Below are positions 24,901-31,018 of a DNA stretch of 64,000 nt, one piece after another; position 1 is the stretch's first letter; each line of letters opens with the position of its first letter. The translations under genes and the position numbers were made by a program. The stretch lies in the NCBI GenBank assembly GCA_963921195.1, contig OY992539.1, positions 97,224,964 through 97,288,963 of the forward strand. Reading direction: 5' to 3'. The DNA is from Pegoplata infirma (Eukaryota; Arthropoda; Insecta; Diptera; Anthomyiidae). The notes beneath the pieces are model-generated. The model had not been told where the DNA came from. It did no database searches and saw only the letters and a list, made by a program, of their open reading frames with translations.

Positions 24901-26385
24901 GAATATAGGTTCACGATATATGTTTTGTTTTCTAAAAATGCAAAAAAAATTAGGCGAAAAAACATTGAGGCGAAAAAAAGAAATTAAAAAAAAAATTTTG
25001 GCCCCCCCCAAAATAAATTCCTGCGTACGTGCCTGTTTCCTATACACAAAATCTTAGATTTTGAGATAATTTTCCTTAAGAAAATTCTGAGAAATTATTC
25101 CTATAGAAAGATCTCAGATTCTAAAACATTTTTCATATAGAAAAGCCTCAGATTCTAAGTATTTTTTATAGAAAAAATCTTAGATTTTGAGACATTTTTC
25201 AGATGCAGGCACATTATTCCTATAGAAAGTTCTCGGATTCTGAAACAACACTTTTTGTGTACATAAAACTTCAGGTTCTAAGATATTTTTTCATTAGAAT
25301 TAAGTTGAAAAGTTTCAAATTCTAAGAAAAAATTTTCAGATTATGAGATTTTTTTAACAGAAAAATTCTCAGTTTCAAAACATTTTTCTTCAAAAAATTT
25401 TAGATTCTTAGGCTCTTATTCATAATACTTATAACAGACTTATTGTAGGTTTATTTGACAATTGTTCCTGCAATATCTGTCAAATAAACCTACTTTAAAT
25501 ATATTTTAGGTTTTATGAATAACCACATTAATGTTTTTCCAATTTTTTAAAGAAATTTTTTAATATTGAACATGTTTTTTGATACCAAATCCTGAAATTT
25601 GTGAAATCATTTCGGTGGGGGCCCGGACCCCCCCCCCCCCTGTATACGCCACTGGTATCCTACATTTGGCAAGGCCGAATTTAACTTTTTTTACTTGTTT
25701 TTTTAAGTTAGAAAATCAAAAAACTCTGAGATAAAAAATAGAATTAACTACTTTAAAAAACTGTTACTACATTGCAGTACTCTTTTGTTAGTGTTTCAAA
25801 AAAACGACTTAAAATAACTAACAAAAATAGTTGTTTGATATTTTTCATACAAAAACAACTGACTTTGTAGTTGAAAACAACTAACTACTGTATAATATAC
25901 AAACAACTAACATGTAGTTACTTACATAATGTTCTGAGTGTAGTAGTAAAAAGTTTATCGAAAATATTTAAATGTTAACATTTTTTGAAAATTTATTTTG
26001 AATTATATTTTTTAATTAAATTAGCCTATTTACGAAGAAAAACTAAAATTGTTGTATTAAAAAAAAAACTTTAATATTATTTTTAATAACACTAAAATTT
26101 TTATACTTATATATGTGAACAACAACAGAAAGTGGTATTGTCTCTGATATATGCATGACACCCTATCAGGATAATAATGATTTATTAACTACATGGCCAT
26201 CATCCCATCCAAACGATGCAATAATAACGCCTTCAAATGGAGGTAATAATAAATATATTCTGAAATGCCATACAACAAATACGTTGGGTAAAAAATTGGA
26301 TTATCATCATCAATCCCAACCACATCATCATCATCATCAGTGTAAGGATTTGAAATCAGAAGAAATTGAAGAACATCAAAGTTGA
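108..26385 (+). CDS. Pura: Puratrophin-1-like Rho GEF (PLEKHG4 family), partial at 5' end
   Basis: This is a guanine-nucleotide exchange factor for a Rho-type GTPase; fly Pura acts on Rho1 in neurons (family knowledge). Exons read as 108-733, 802-957, 2178-2517, 8836-8958, 9049-9318, 9390-9603, 11115-11231, 11295-11675 and 26129-26385. Every intron is GT-AG. The lengths sum to 2484 nt, giving 827 residues with no internal stop. Exon 1 is open from its acceptor, so the ATG at 153 is internal and the true N-terminus lies upstream of the window. Domain order in the partial product: spectrin-like helices (about 1-100), DH (about 262-435), PH (about 440-577), then a Ser/His/Gln-rich tail. The DH core shows YLLKPVQRMGKYALLLQQLV. 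Reading past the 11675 donor gives a shorter isoform ending at 11707 (752 residues). The 14.4-kb last intron is almost all repeats. The RhoGEF assignment is firm; the orthologue name is strong but not proven. Confidence 0.93.
1143..2001. mobile_element. TIR element, copy 1, with invertible centre
   Basis: Terminal inverted repeats begin CACAGACTAATACAGACTCG, the right end having one extra A. The element is flanked by a 7-bp direct repeat TTACAAT (1136-1142 and 2002-2008). A second, perfect 26-bp inverted repeat pair (1315-1340 and 1847-1872) brackets 506 bp. The same element recurs at 44012-44804 with the centre reversed. The small ORFs inside (1316-1510, 1677-1874) recur with the flipped centre and look non-coding. 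It sits in a Pura intron, inside an older element related to the one at 7377-8756. Confidence 0.85.
2178..9603 (+). CDS. Pura: Pura exons 3-6: DH and PH domains
   Basis: The four exons are 2178-2517, 8836-8958, 9049-9318 and 9390-9603. The first opens the DH domain (conserved region 1, with MREMIGTERDYVRSL). The second holds conserved region 3, the alpha-helix contacting the GTPase switch regions. The third finishes DH and begins PH (EFLVWQGRGGKK, IFLFEELVLFSK). The fourth completes PH with the C-terminal helix (NAWTEEISKLLWQQ). Intron 3 (2518-8835) has grown to 6.3 kb by insertion of foldbacks, a DINE-1-like element and several MITEs. The flanking introns of 90 and 71 bp are still compact. 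Confidence 0.92.
2718..4495. mobile_element. 1.78-kb foldback element
   Basis: It starts GGGGCATTCCATGTCAAAT and ends with the imperfect reverse complement, TGACATGGAATGCCCC. Nearly the full length folds on itself: blocks with AAGGCGGTCCCCATAC, CCAATGGTGCGTC and CTACGCCCTATCTCCACTCC all have antisense partners. No transposase ORF is present. It lies in Pura intron 3. Confidence 0.8.
4629..4965. mobile_element. inverted-repeat element with hAT-type inner termini
   Basis: Arms 4629-4721 and 4871-4965 are imperfect reverse complements (TTTCCTTCATATTTTTTTC in each). They bracket a 149-bp core, 4722-4870, that itself begins CAGTGGCGTATACAG and ends with the reverse complement. The same terminus occurs at 25654. 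Confidence 0.7.
4976..5150. repeat. 35-bp palindromic array, block 1
   Basis: Degenerate copies of a unit that alternates TCTCAGATTCTGAGA with TTTTTCTATAGAAAAA. Satellite-like and non-coding. Confidence 0.75.
5151..5672 (+). mobile_element. DINE-1/Helentron-like non-autonomous element, copy A
   Basis: It has the typical core: TTGTCATTCCG, then ACCCCATAAAGTATATATAT, then GATGTCCGTCCGTCCGTC. It ends with the hairpin TTCGGC-ACA-GCCGAA (5641-5655) and a tail CACTCTCACTTGTTT. Assignment rests on resemblance to fly DINE-1/HINE sequences. ORFs in it on both strands are incidental. Confidence 0.75.
5770..6503. mobile_element. 734-bp TIR element (CCCAGCAAAAC termini)
   Basis: It begins CCCAGCAAAACTTTGG and ends TAAGTTTTGCTGGG. 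It is inserted in the 35-bp palindromic repeat, which resumes on both sides (5700-5769, 6504-6790). No protein is recognised; the ORF at 5782-6039 looks incidental. Confidence 0.65.
6504..6790. repeat. 35-bp palindromic array, block 2
   Basis: Degenerate units of TCTCAGATTCTGAGA plus TTTTTCTATAGAAAAA continue from 5700-5769 across the inserted element. Confidence 0.7.
7056..7098. repeat. perfect 20-bp hairpin with 3-nt loop
   Basis: Arm 7056-7075 is exactly complementary to 7079-7098 with ATG as the loop. It abuts the left terminus of the next element at 7099. Confidence 0.8.
7099..7344. mobile_element. 246-bp MITE, CCCGAGTAAAAA family
   Basis: Termini CCCGAGTAAAAATGT and ACATTTTTACTTGGG are inverted repeats, with AT on each side as a possible 2-bp duplication. 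The interior repeats GATCAGTACTGATC palindromes. Confidence 0.7.
7377..8756. mobile_element. CACTCA-terminus TIR element, interrupted
   Basis: It begins CACTCAGAAAATTATGTAAG and ends CATAATTTTTTGAGTG, flanked by AA on each side. The arms carry repeated AGTTGTTTT/AACTAAC motifs. A second element (7777-8569) is inserted in it. A fragment of the same family lies inverted at 25720-25941. Confidence 0.7.
7777..8569. mobile_element. 793-bp MITE of the CCCGAGTAAAAA family, nested
   Basis: Termini CCCGAGTAAAAAAGATTATA and TATAATCTTTTTTACTCGGG are flanked by AC on both sides (7775-7776 and 8570-8571). The interior is rich in ATATAA. It is related by its termini to 7099-7344 and sits inside the CACTCA element. 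Confidence 0.75.
9604..10069 (+). other. intron sequence with decayed repeat
   Basis: The first part of the Pura intron after the PH exon. The stretch near 9618 resembles the end of the foldback at 39483-40456 (ACACNGTGCAACAGAA). I see no coding signal. Confidence 0.4.
10070..11003. mobile_element. 934-bp full-length foldback, Tc1/mariner-like
   Basis: It begins CAGTGACTCGCAGC, ends GCTGCGAGTCACCG, and is flanked by TA on both sides (10068-10069, 11004-11005). Arms match almost to the centre, for example GACCTCCAATTCTTTTGACC near 10458 and its complement near 10600. No transposase. It lies in the intron after the PH exon of Pura. Confidence 0.8.
11115..11707 (+). CDS. Pura: Pura exons 7-8 with the proximal (short isoform) stop
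   Basis: The exons are 11115-11231 and 11295-11707. They encode a low-complexity tail: a serine run, a His/Gln run from CAT/CAG-type triplets, then a Ser-rich stretch ending at TAA 11705-11707. A GT donor at 11676 (ATGG|GTACTG) joins in phase to the exon at 26129, so the last ten codons here would be isoform-specific. The donor is weak at its +4 to +6 positions, which is compatible with alternative use. Confidence 0.8.
11911..11996 (+). promoter_or_regulatory. cluster of five Pumilio-type response elements
   Basis: TGTAAATA occurs at 11911-11918, 11924-11931 and 11964-11971, TGTACATA at 11952-11959, and TGTATATA at 11989-11996. All match the PUF consensus UGUANAUA on the sense strand of Pura. 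Five matches in 86 bases is well above what AT-richness alone suggests. Function in RNA is inferred. Confidence 0.5.
12225..12230 (+). terminator. candidate poly(A) signal, short Pura isoform
   Basis: An AATAAA hexamer about 520 bases after the proximal stop codon. It is the first good hexamer downstream of the PUF-site cluster. Confidence 0.35.
12573..13307. mobile_element. 735-bp TIR element flanked by TA
   Basis: Termini CACTCCAAAAAAAACT and AGTTTTTTTTTTGAGTG with TA at 12571-12572 and 13308-13309. The interior alternates GGTAAA and TTTACAA motifs. Non-coding. Confidence 0.75.
13375..13515. repeat. T-rich CATCAAATTTTTTTT simple repeat
   Basis: Degenerate runs of TTTTTTTT separated by CATCA. 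The same repeat, longer, is at 19300-19795. Both are next to ACTGTCTTTACAGAAAAACA, so they are probably two parts of one family. Confidence 0.6.
13826..13912 (+). ncRNA. tRNA-like sequence, probable SINE head
   Basis: An A-box-like TAGCGTATCGG at 13833-13843 and a B box GGTTCAATCC at 13898-13907 fit RNA polymerase III internal promoters. GCCAA at the start can pair with TTGGC near the end. The middle does not fold as a clean tRNA, so I favour a tRNA-derived SINE over a functional tRNA. Confidence 0.4.
14592..18977. mobile_element. 4.4-kb Tc1/mariner-like element with IR/DR ends and minisatellite core
   Basis: It starts CACTGCGAATCACATCAATA, ends with the complement, and has TA on both sides (14590-14591, 18978-18979). 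Each long arm holds two direct copies of ATCAC-T-AATAAGGAAT about 204 bp apart: 14600 and 14803 on the left, 18747 and 18952 on the right. This is the IR/DR layout of Minos- and Sleeping Beauty-type Tc1 elements (family knowledge). Arms extend roughly 700 bp. The interior has no recognisable transposase and carries the tandem array at 16550-18055, so the element is non-autonomous. Confidence 0.8.
16550..18055. repeat. 25-bp minisatellite
   Basis: About sixty units built from GGACCTATCCTT plus GGACCTATCAAAA, with variant units containing CTTTTACATATC, CTTTGATCTATC or CCTAGGACCTATC. No reading frame of the + strand contains a stop in the consensus. The period is not a multiple of three, so ORFs here are 25-residue repeats read through all three frames and are not genes. 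Confidence 0.9.
19146..19883. other. spacer with T-rich CATCAAATTTTTTTT array
   Basis: 19300-19795 is a long degenerate array of T8-10 runs separated by CATCA. The remaining sequence shows no gene or element boundary that I can support. Confidence 0.6.
19884..19945 (-). mobile_element. 3' end fragment of a DINE-1-like element
   Basis: The minus strand reads AGATTCGGCACC followed by TAACACTCTCACTTGT, matching the 3' terminus of copy A at 5641-5672. Only the end is present. Confidence 0.55.
20750..21421. repeat. 35-bp palindromic array, block 3
   Basis: Good copies of TCTCAGATTCTGAGA-CATTTTTCCTATAGAAAAAG, especially 21170-21420, where a roughly 100-bp higher-order unit is itself duplicated. 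It continues at 21672-21945 and, after a nested hAT, at 25044-25400. Confidence 0.8.
21430..21663. mobile_element. 234-bp insertion with perfect 8-bp target duplication
   Basis: ATAAATAC at 21422-21429 is repeated at 21664-21671. Ends are CATAGGGGTG and TATGGTCTGTG, only weakly inverted. The palindromic array resumes on both sides, giving a clear empty site. Confidence 0.6.
21946..25035. mobile_element. 3.1-kb hAT-like element, nested
   Basis: Termini CAGGCACGTACGCAGG and CCTGCGTACGTGCCTG. A perfect 8-bp duplication TTTCCTAT lies at 21938-21945 and 25036-25043, within the palindromic array. G/C runs adjoin both ends. The interior holds another variant array (22780-23640) whose unit reads TTTTTCTATACGAAAAATGT. 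No transposase ORF. Confidence 0.85.
22780..23640. repeat. 35-bp palindromic array, TATACGAAAAA variant
   Basis: Units alternate TCTCAGAATCTGAGA with TTTTTCTATACGAAAAATG. The second half differs consistently from the arrays outside this element, so it is a subfamily carried by the nested hAT. Confidence 0.75.
25720..25941. mobile_element. inverted end fragment of the CACTCA element family
   Basis: Reverse complement of 7377-7600: it ends TTACATAATGTTCTGAGTG at 25941 and has the same AGTTGTTTG and TTTCATACAAAAACAACTG motifs. Confidence 0.65.
26129..26385 (+). CDS. Pura: Pura distal terminal exon (long isoform)
   Basis: The acceptor AG is at 26127-26128. Joined to the donor at 11675/11676, the phase is exact and adds 85 residues, including a His run and an acidic end (EEIEEHQ), stopping at TGA 26383-26385. 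The polypyrimidine tract before the acceptor is poor, so usage may be regulated. The phase agreement and the clean total length support it over a chance ORF. Confidence 0.75.
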
Positions 26386-26496
26386 ATATTAAGTTAACAT
26401 AAAAAAACACCAGTTTTTAATTAGTATATTATTAAATTGATTTTTTTAAACAATTAATAGATAAATATGTGTAGCATTAAACTATTTTCGATCAAA

Positions 26497-26502
26497 AATA
26501 AA
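26497..26502 (+). terminator. candidate poly(A) signal, long Pura isoform
   Basis: An AATAAA 112 bases after the distal stop, followed by T-rich sequence. Confidence 0.45.
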
Positions 26503-27452
26503 TCTATTTTCTATACTTTTTATTAAAAATTGAAAAATCCATATTTGGGAAACCAGAACTATACACTTTTTTTTTATTTTATTTTCATAACTATATTTTT
26601 GTCATTATTTATACATTTATTTATATAATTCAATTATTGTTTAATTTTTTGTTATTTATTATTATTATTTTTTTTAATTTTGTAAAATATATTTTTCTAT
26701 TTTCTTGTATATTTTTTTTTTTCTTTCCAAAAATGTTTAGAATTTATTGTTTCGAAATTTAATTCACATAAATTGTAATTTTAAGATTATTGAATTTTTT
26801 TTAAATGTTTTATAAAATCTACAATTATATGTATGAAAAAAAAAATATTATAATCATATACTAAGTTAAATAAAAAAAAAAAATGGAATAAACTAAATGT
26901 TTTTTTTTTATTTTCATTCAAAAGTTTAAAAAAAAAAAACTAAAAATTGTCATTAAAGAGCGTTTATCAGCATTACGTCCCTTTACTCAAGGCAAAGGCC
27001 CACAGGGAAAATTAGGGTTAAAAATTATCTTCATTTAAACGTCTCACCATTATTCGCCAGTTTTTGTATATATACCTCTTATTCAACTAAAAAGAAAATG
27101 AGAATTATAAAAATTTTATCTATTTTTAGACACTGATCAGTGATGGAAAACTGTAGTTTACAAATGGTACTTTTTTGAAAAGTACTTTTTTAGAAATTAA
27201 ACGAAATACATTTAAATTTGTTTATACACTTTATTTCATAGTCATGAAAATAAAAAAAAAAATCATGAATAGTAGTGTGACTCTAGGGAGACTTCCCTTG
27301 TTAAGTTGTTAGTTGTTAACCGGAGAACATTTTTTTATTTATTTTGTGGTGAAATTTTTTTATTTATGTGGCAGAAATGAAAAAAAAAAACTTACAAACA
27401 ATGAAAAACGGTTATTATTGAAATAATAAATAAAATAAATCACAAATAACCG
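26503..27452. other. spacer after Pura; A/T-rich, one exon-like block
   Basis: 26503-26930 is low-complexity A/T sequence. 26990-27100 is an exon-like block on the minus strand (separate entry). 27130-27330 contains ends resembling the GGGATGGAAAA and CTAGGGAGACTTCCCTTG transposon families seen at 51264 and 54504. Confidence 0.4.
27034..27099 (-). CDS. candidate terminal exon of an unidentified gene
   Basis: On the minus strand a good acceptor (CATTTTCTTTTTAG) precedes about 21 codons, including YKNWRIMVRRLNEDNF, then a stop. Downstream sequence to about 26950 is richer in GC than its surroundings and looks like a short 3' UTR. I could not find an upstream exon or recognise the protein. It may be a relic. 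Confidence 0.25.
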
Positions 27453-28500
27453 ATAGAGGGTATATATAAGTTTGTCATTCCGTTTGTAACACCTCGAAAT
27501 ATTGGTCTAGGACCCCATAAAGTATATATATTCATGATCCTCGATCGATTTTAAGACGATCTAGCGATGTCCGTCCGTCCGTCCGTCTGTCTGTCTGTTG
27601 AAAACACGCTTGTGTAGTGTCTTAACCACTACACATCTCTTCTACCTTTGTACTTGTTATATACTTGTTGTTCAAACAATATATTTTCAAAACAAATTTC
27701 CTTTTCCATATTTGTTTGTTTCCTGTTAAATATTTTTCATTCAAATTTGAGCTTTGAAATAAATAAAAACTATTTTTCTAAAAAACCAAATAAAATTGAT
27801 TTGATTCACTAAAATAAATATCTAACCACTAAATTTTGAAAGACTTAACGGAGGCTCCTGAAGTTTGGCATATATGTTGGGCATTTACCTGGTCAGGTTG
27901 GTATTGCAATCCAGCGAAATCGGTCAAGTGGTTCAAAAGTTATGAGCAAAAGACTGAATATCGGCAAGGGCTTTTCGTGAATTTTTAAAATAAAAAGCAC
28001 TATAACTTTCGAAAAGCAATTCTGATGATGCTGAAGCTTGGCATATATCTTTTGCGTTCCTCCAGCCTCGTTCGTCTTGAATTTCAGCCAAATCGGTCCA
28101 GTGGTTCAAAAGTTATTAGCAAAACCCTGAATTTCAGATTAGCTTCACCTAAAATTCACGTGTTGAAAACCCGTTAAACCTGTTTTAAAAACATTGGTAA
28201 GTCACAAAAATATTTTACACGTATTTTTGTCACTCAAAAATATTTTTATACCAAAACAAAAAAAAATACACTCGAAAAAAATTTTACAATCAAAAAAAAA
28301 TTTACACTCAAAAAAAAAAATAGTAAATATTTTTTTTTTTTTCAAAAATTACTAAAAAAAAATTTTTTTAAACAAAATAAAATATTTCTAATAGAAACTG
28401 TTATTTTTTTCACGTTAGAAAATTTATTATCACTTAAAATGGGCATTGTGGATGGTATTCATAGATTCGGCCAAGTCGAATTTAACTTTTCAACTTGTTT
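27453..28500 (+). mobile_element. DINE-1-like element, copy C
   Basis: It has TTTGTCATTCCGTTTGTAAC, ACCCCATAAAGTATATATAT and GATGTCCGTCCGTCCGTC, then two similar blocks each with GGTTCAAAAGTTAT. It ends ATTCGGCCAAGTCGAAT and TTTTCAACTTGTTT. It is the fullest copy here and defines the empty site of copy B. Confidence 0.75.
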
Positions 28501-28519
28501 AAATTAAATTTGCCAAATA

Positions 28520-30362
28520 TTAGCCCTGTTTTTTGTAGACCGGATTAAGATTTGGATTAACTTTATTTAGTTAAAAAATGGGTCAAATCAAGTCCAGAAT
28601 TTTTTTTTATAATTATTTTCTGAAATTACATACAATTAGTAAATATTAGGGATGCCAAACGGGAAATCCCGAATCTCGAAATCCCGGGATTTTTCGGGAT
28701 TGGTAAATCCCGAATCCCGGGATTTATTTTTTTCAATCCCGGGATTTTTCGGGATTTTCCGGGATTGACAAATCCCGAAAAATCCCGGGATTTCGGGATT
28801 TTTTGTCAAATTTTGTAGCCAAAATATATTATTTTCACAGTGCTCATTGTCCGGTGGTGACAAAATGGATATCGTTTGAAAGGTGTTTGAAATATCTTTC
28901 AAATAAGGCAAGTTGGGCTTAATTCCTCTTATTCTTTTGCAGTATAATTTAATTTTTAGGGCGTATTACTTAATATACAGAAGGGTGAATCAAATTTTCC
29001 TTTTTTTCAAATTTAAAAATCGTCGGAGTCAGGGTTTCTTTTTTGACTTGAAAATCGAAAAATCCGAACAAATTGAAACATTTTTTACTTTGTTTGAAAC
29101 TTTTAGATTTTCGTGTCTAAAAGGAACCCTACAGGTCCAAACGATTTTGAAATTCGAACAAAGGAAATTTTTTTAAACCCTAATATAGAGTTAGCTGCCG
29201 ATGTATGCATATGACAACATTTTTAAGAAGCAGTTAGATTTTGCCGAGAGTTTAATTTATAAGGGAGCATTTAGTAATCCATTTGTAAAGTTTTTATTTA
29301 ACAGTTTTAGTTCGTAAATGAGTAAAAGAGAGAGGAGGGGAAAATTTCACCATTAAATAACCAAAACAGTCTCTGAAAACCCAAAATCTTTTACCAATTC
29401 GTACTTCTGTTAAGCAAATGTCACATTTTTAAGTTGCACCTAGCCATTTCATTTTTCTCGTTCCGCCCCTTTCTGTGGGCGTAGATATAAAAAATTATGT
29501 AAATAATGATAAAATTCTGTTACTTAAGCGTAATAAATGCATTTGTAAACATTTATCGTAAAGGGAAGGAAACTGTTAAAATGTGATTCGCCTACCAATA
29601 CAAATGTATCGGCGGAGGACATTCCCTCGCAATAAGTTGTAACAAATTTATAGATACAATTTTATCATTATTAAAACAAATATTTTATATCCACGTCTAC
29701 AAAAGAGGCCGACAGAAAAAAAAAAAATAGTTTCTAATCTTTTGAATTCGACTGCATCGCGTCTTTCACAGACGAATATTGCTCGAATCTATTCAAATCG
29801 GTCATAGTTGTTCCTAAATTTTCGGGTTTTCTGTGCTGAATATCTAAAACTTTACGATAATTATTCAATATTTATGAATTAGTTAAATATTTAATTATAA
29901 AAAAATGTATTAAAAATATAACGTAAAAAAGTTTAATTTTAATAAATCCCGAAATCCCGAAAAATCCCGAAATCCCGAAAAATCCCGGGATCCCGAAAAA
30001 TCCCGAAATCCCGAAAAATCCCGGGATCCCGGGATTAGGATTTTAAAATCCCGAATCCCGGGATTTGTAAATGTCAATTCCGTTTGGCATCCCTAGTAAA
30101 TATAAACAGAAAAACTAACTAAGCTTTGTTCAAAATGCAAAGAATGAAAAATAAATTTAGTTAAATCCTAGGATTAACTCAAATTTATTTATACTGTTTT
30201 ACATTTTGGACAACGCTTAATTTTTTTTCCTGTTTATATTAACTAATTGGATGTAAATTCAGAAAAAAAATATAAAAAAAAATTCTGGACTTGATTTGAT
30301 CCATTTTTTAACTAAATAGAGTTAATCCTAATCTTAATCCGGTCTGGAAAAAACAGGGCTAA
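28520..30362. mobile_element. TTAGCCCTGTTTTTT TIR element flanked by TA, interrupted
   Basis: Arms 28520-28612 and about 30270-30362 are inverted copies (GGACTTGATTTGA and CCGGATTAAGATT in one, complements in the other). TA flanks at 28518-28519 and 30363-30364. A hAT-like element occupies its centre. Confidence 0.7.
28647..30095. mobile_element. 1.45-kb hAT-like element with CCCGGGATT subterminal palindromes
   Basis: Termini TAGGGATGCCAAACGG and CCGTTTGGCATCCCTA. A perfect 8-bp duplication GTAAATAT lies at 28639-28646 and 30096-30103. Both ends carry tandem AATCCCGGGATT/TTTTTCGGGATT palindromes (28660-28800 and 29945-30065). No transposase. Confidence 0.85.
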
Positions 30363-30604
30363 TATACAACAAATTCAACAACCCGTCACGCTACAGCACC
30401 GCACCAACGGTGCTTAGTACCGAGTTTTAAAGTAAAAATGTACTACATATTCCAACCCTGACACAAAATAAACGTGTATTATCTTTTTCAATGACTCTTC
30501 AACTGTAAAACAAAAAGAGTGTTGCCAGTTAACTTATTTATAAGTGGAATGTACTTTTATGGAACTTAGTTTAAAAACTAGTTAATTTTCAAAATTTTTT
30601 ATTA
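30363..30604. other. short unassigned spacer
   Basis: Relatively GC-rich in its first 60 bases. I see no frame, RNA or element ends. Confidence 0.4.
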
Positions 30605-30745
30605 TACCAAATTCGCATTCTTTTTTTAAACATGTTTAAGTACTTAAACATGTTTATAAACATACATATATGTACCTTAACAAGTTTTAATTTAAACATG
30701 TTTAAGTGGTTAAACATATTTAAAAAAATGAATGAGAATTTGGTA
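30605..30745. mobile_element. 141-bp palindromic MITE
   Basis: Ends TACCAAATTCGCATTC and GAATGAGAATTTGGTA. The interior repeats AAACATGTTTAAG, giving a near-perfect self-fold around 30628-30655. Confidence 0.6.
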
Positions 30746-30771
30746 TTACTTTAAATTTATTTTTAATAGTT

Positions 30772-31018
30772 TATAGTTGTGTGTGAATAAAACTCGAATA
30801 TTTAACACTTAACAACTATTTATTATTATTTATTTTAATTTAATTGATATCAAAAAGAATTTACATTAGTTTTATAAAAAGACTAGAAAGCTACATGTGT
30901 AGCAGAAAAGACAACGCGAGGAATTAATTTCTGTTTTCTTCTGTCAACTCGTTTGCCTATATCTGACGCGTTGCCAGACTGTTGGTTTTGTAAATTAGGC
31001 AGGCTCGGTGCTGCCACA
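30772..31018 (-). repeat. 3' LTR of retrotransposon 1
   Basis: On the minus strand it begins TGTGGCAGCACC. The polypurine tract GGAGAGGGAGTGGA precedes it (31019-31032). It also encodes the last 45 or so codons of the pol frame, to 30883. Confidence 0.9.

Larger units (their letters stand above)
20474..25654. mobile_element. 5.2-kb hAT-like element
   Basis: Termini CAGGGGCGTATCCAGG and the complement of CAGTGGCGTATACAGG. The flanks GTATCACT (20466-20473) and GTATCCTA (25655-25662) are a decayed 8-bp duplication. The interior is 35-bp palindromic arrays (20750-21421, 21672-21945, 25044-25400) plus two further insertions. No transposase is recognised. Confidence 0.7.
19957..25700 (+). mobile_element. 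DINE-1-like element, copy B, split by a 5.2-kb insertion
   Basis: The 5' part is 19957-20473, with TTGTCATTCCG, ACCCCATAAAGTATATATAT and GATGTCCGTCTGTC. The 3' part is 25655-25700 and holds the terminal hairpin GGCAAGGCC and the tail TTTTACTTGTTTT. Comparison with copy C (28450-28500) shows the two parts were contiguous before the element at 20474-25654 landed. Confidence 0.7.

Noticed and set aside
28636..28911. ORF with Pro-Gly-Ile/Asp-Phe repeats
   Set aside because: Translation of the CCCGGGATT palindrome array at the end of a hAT-like element.
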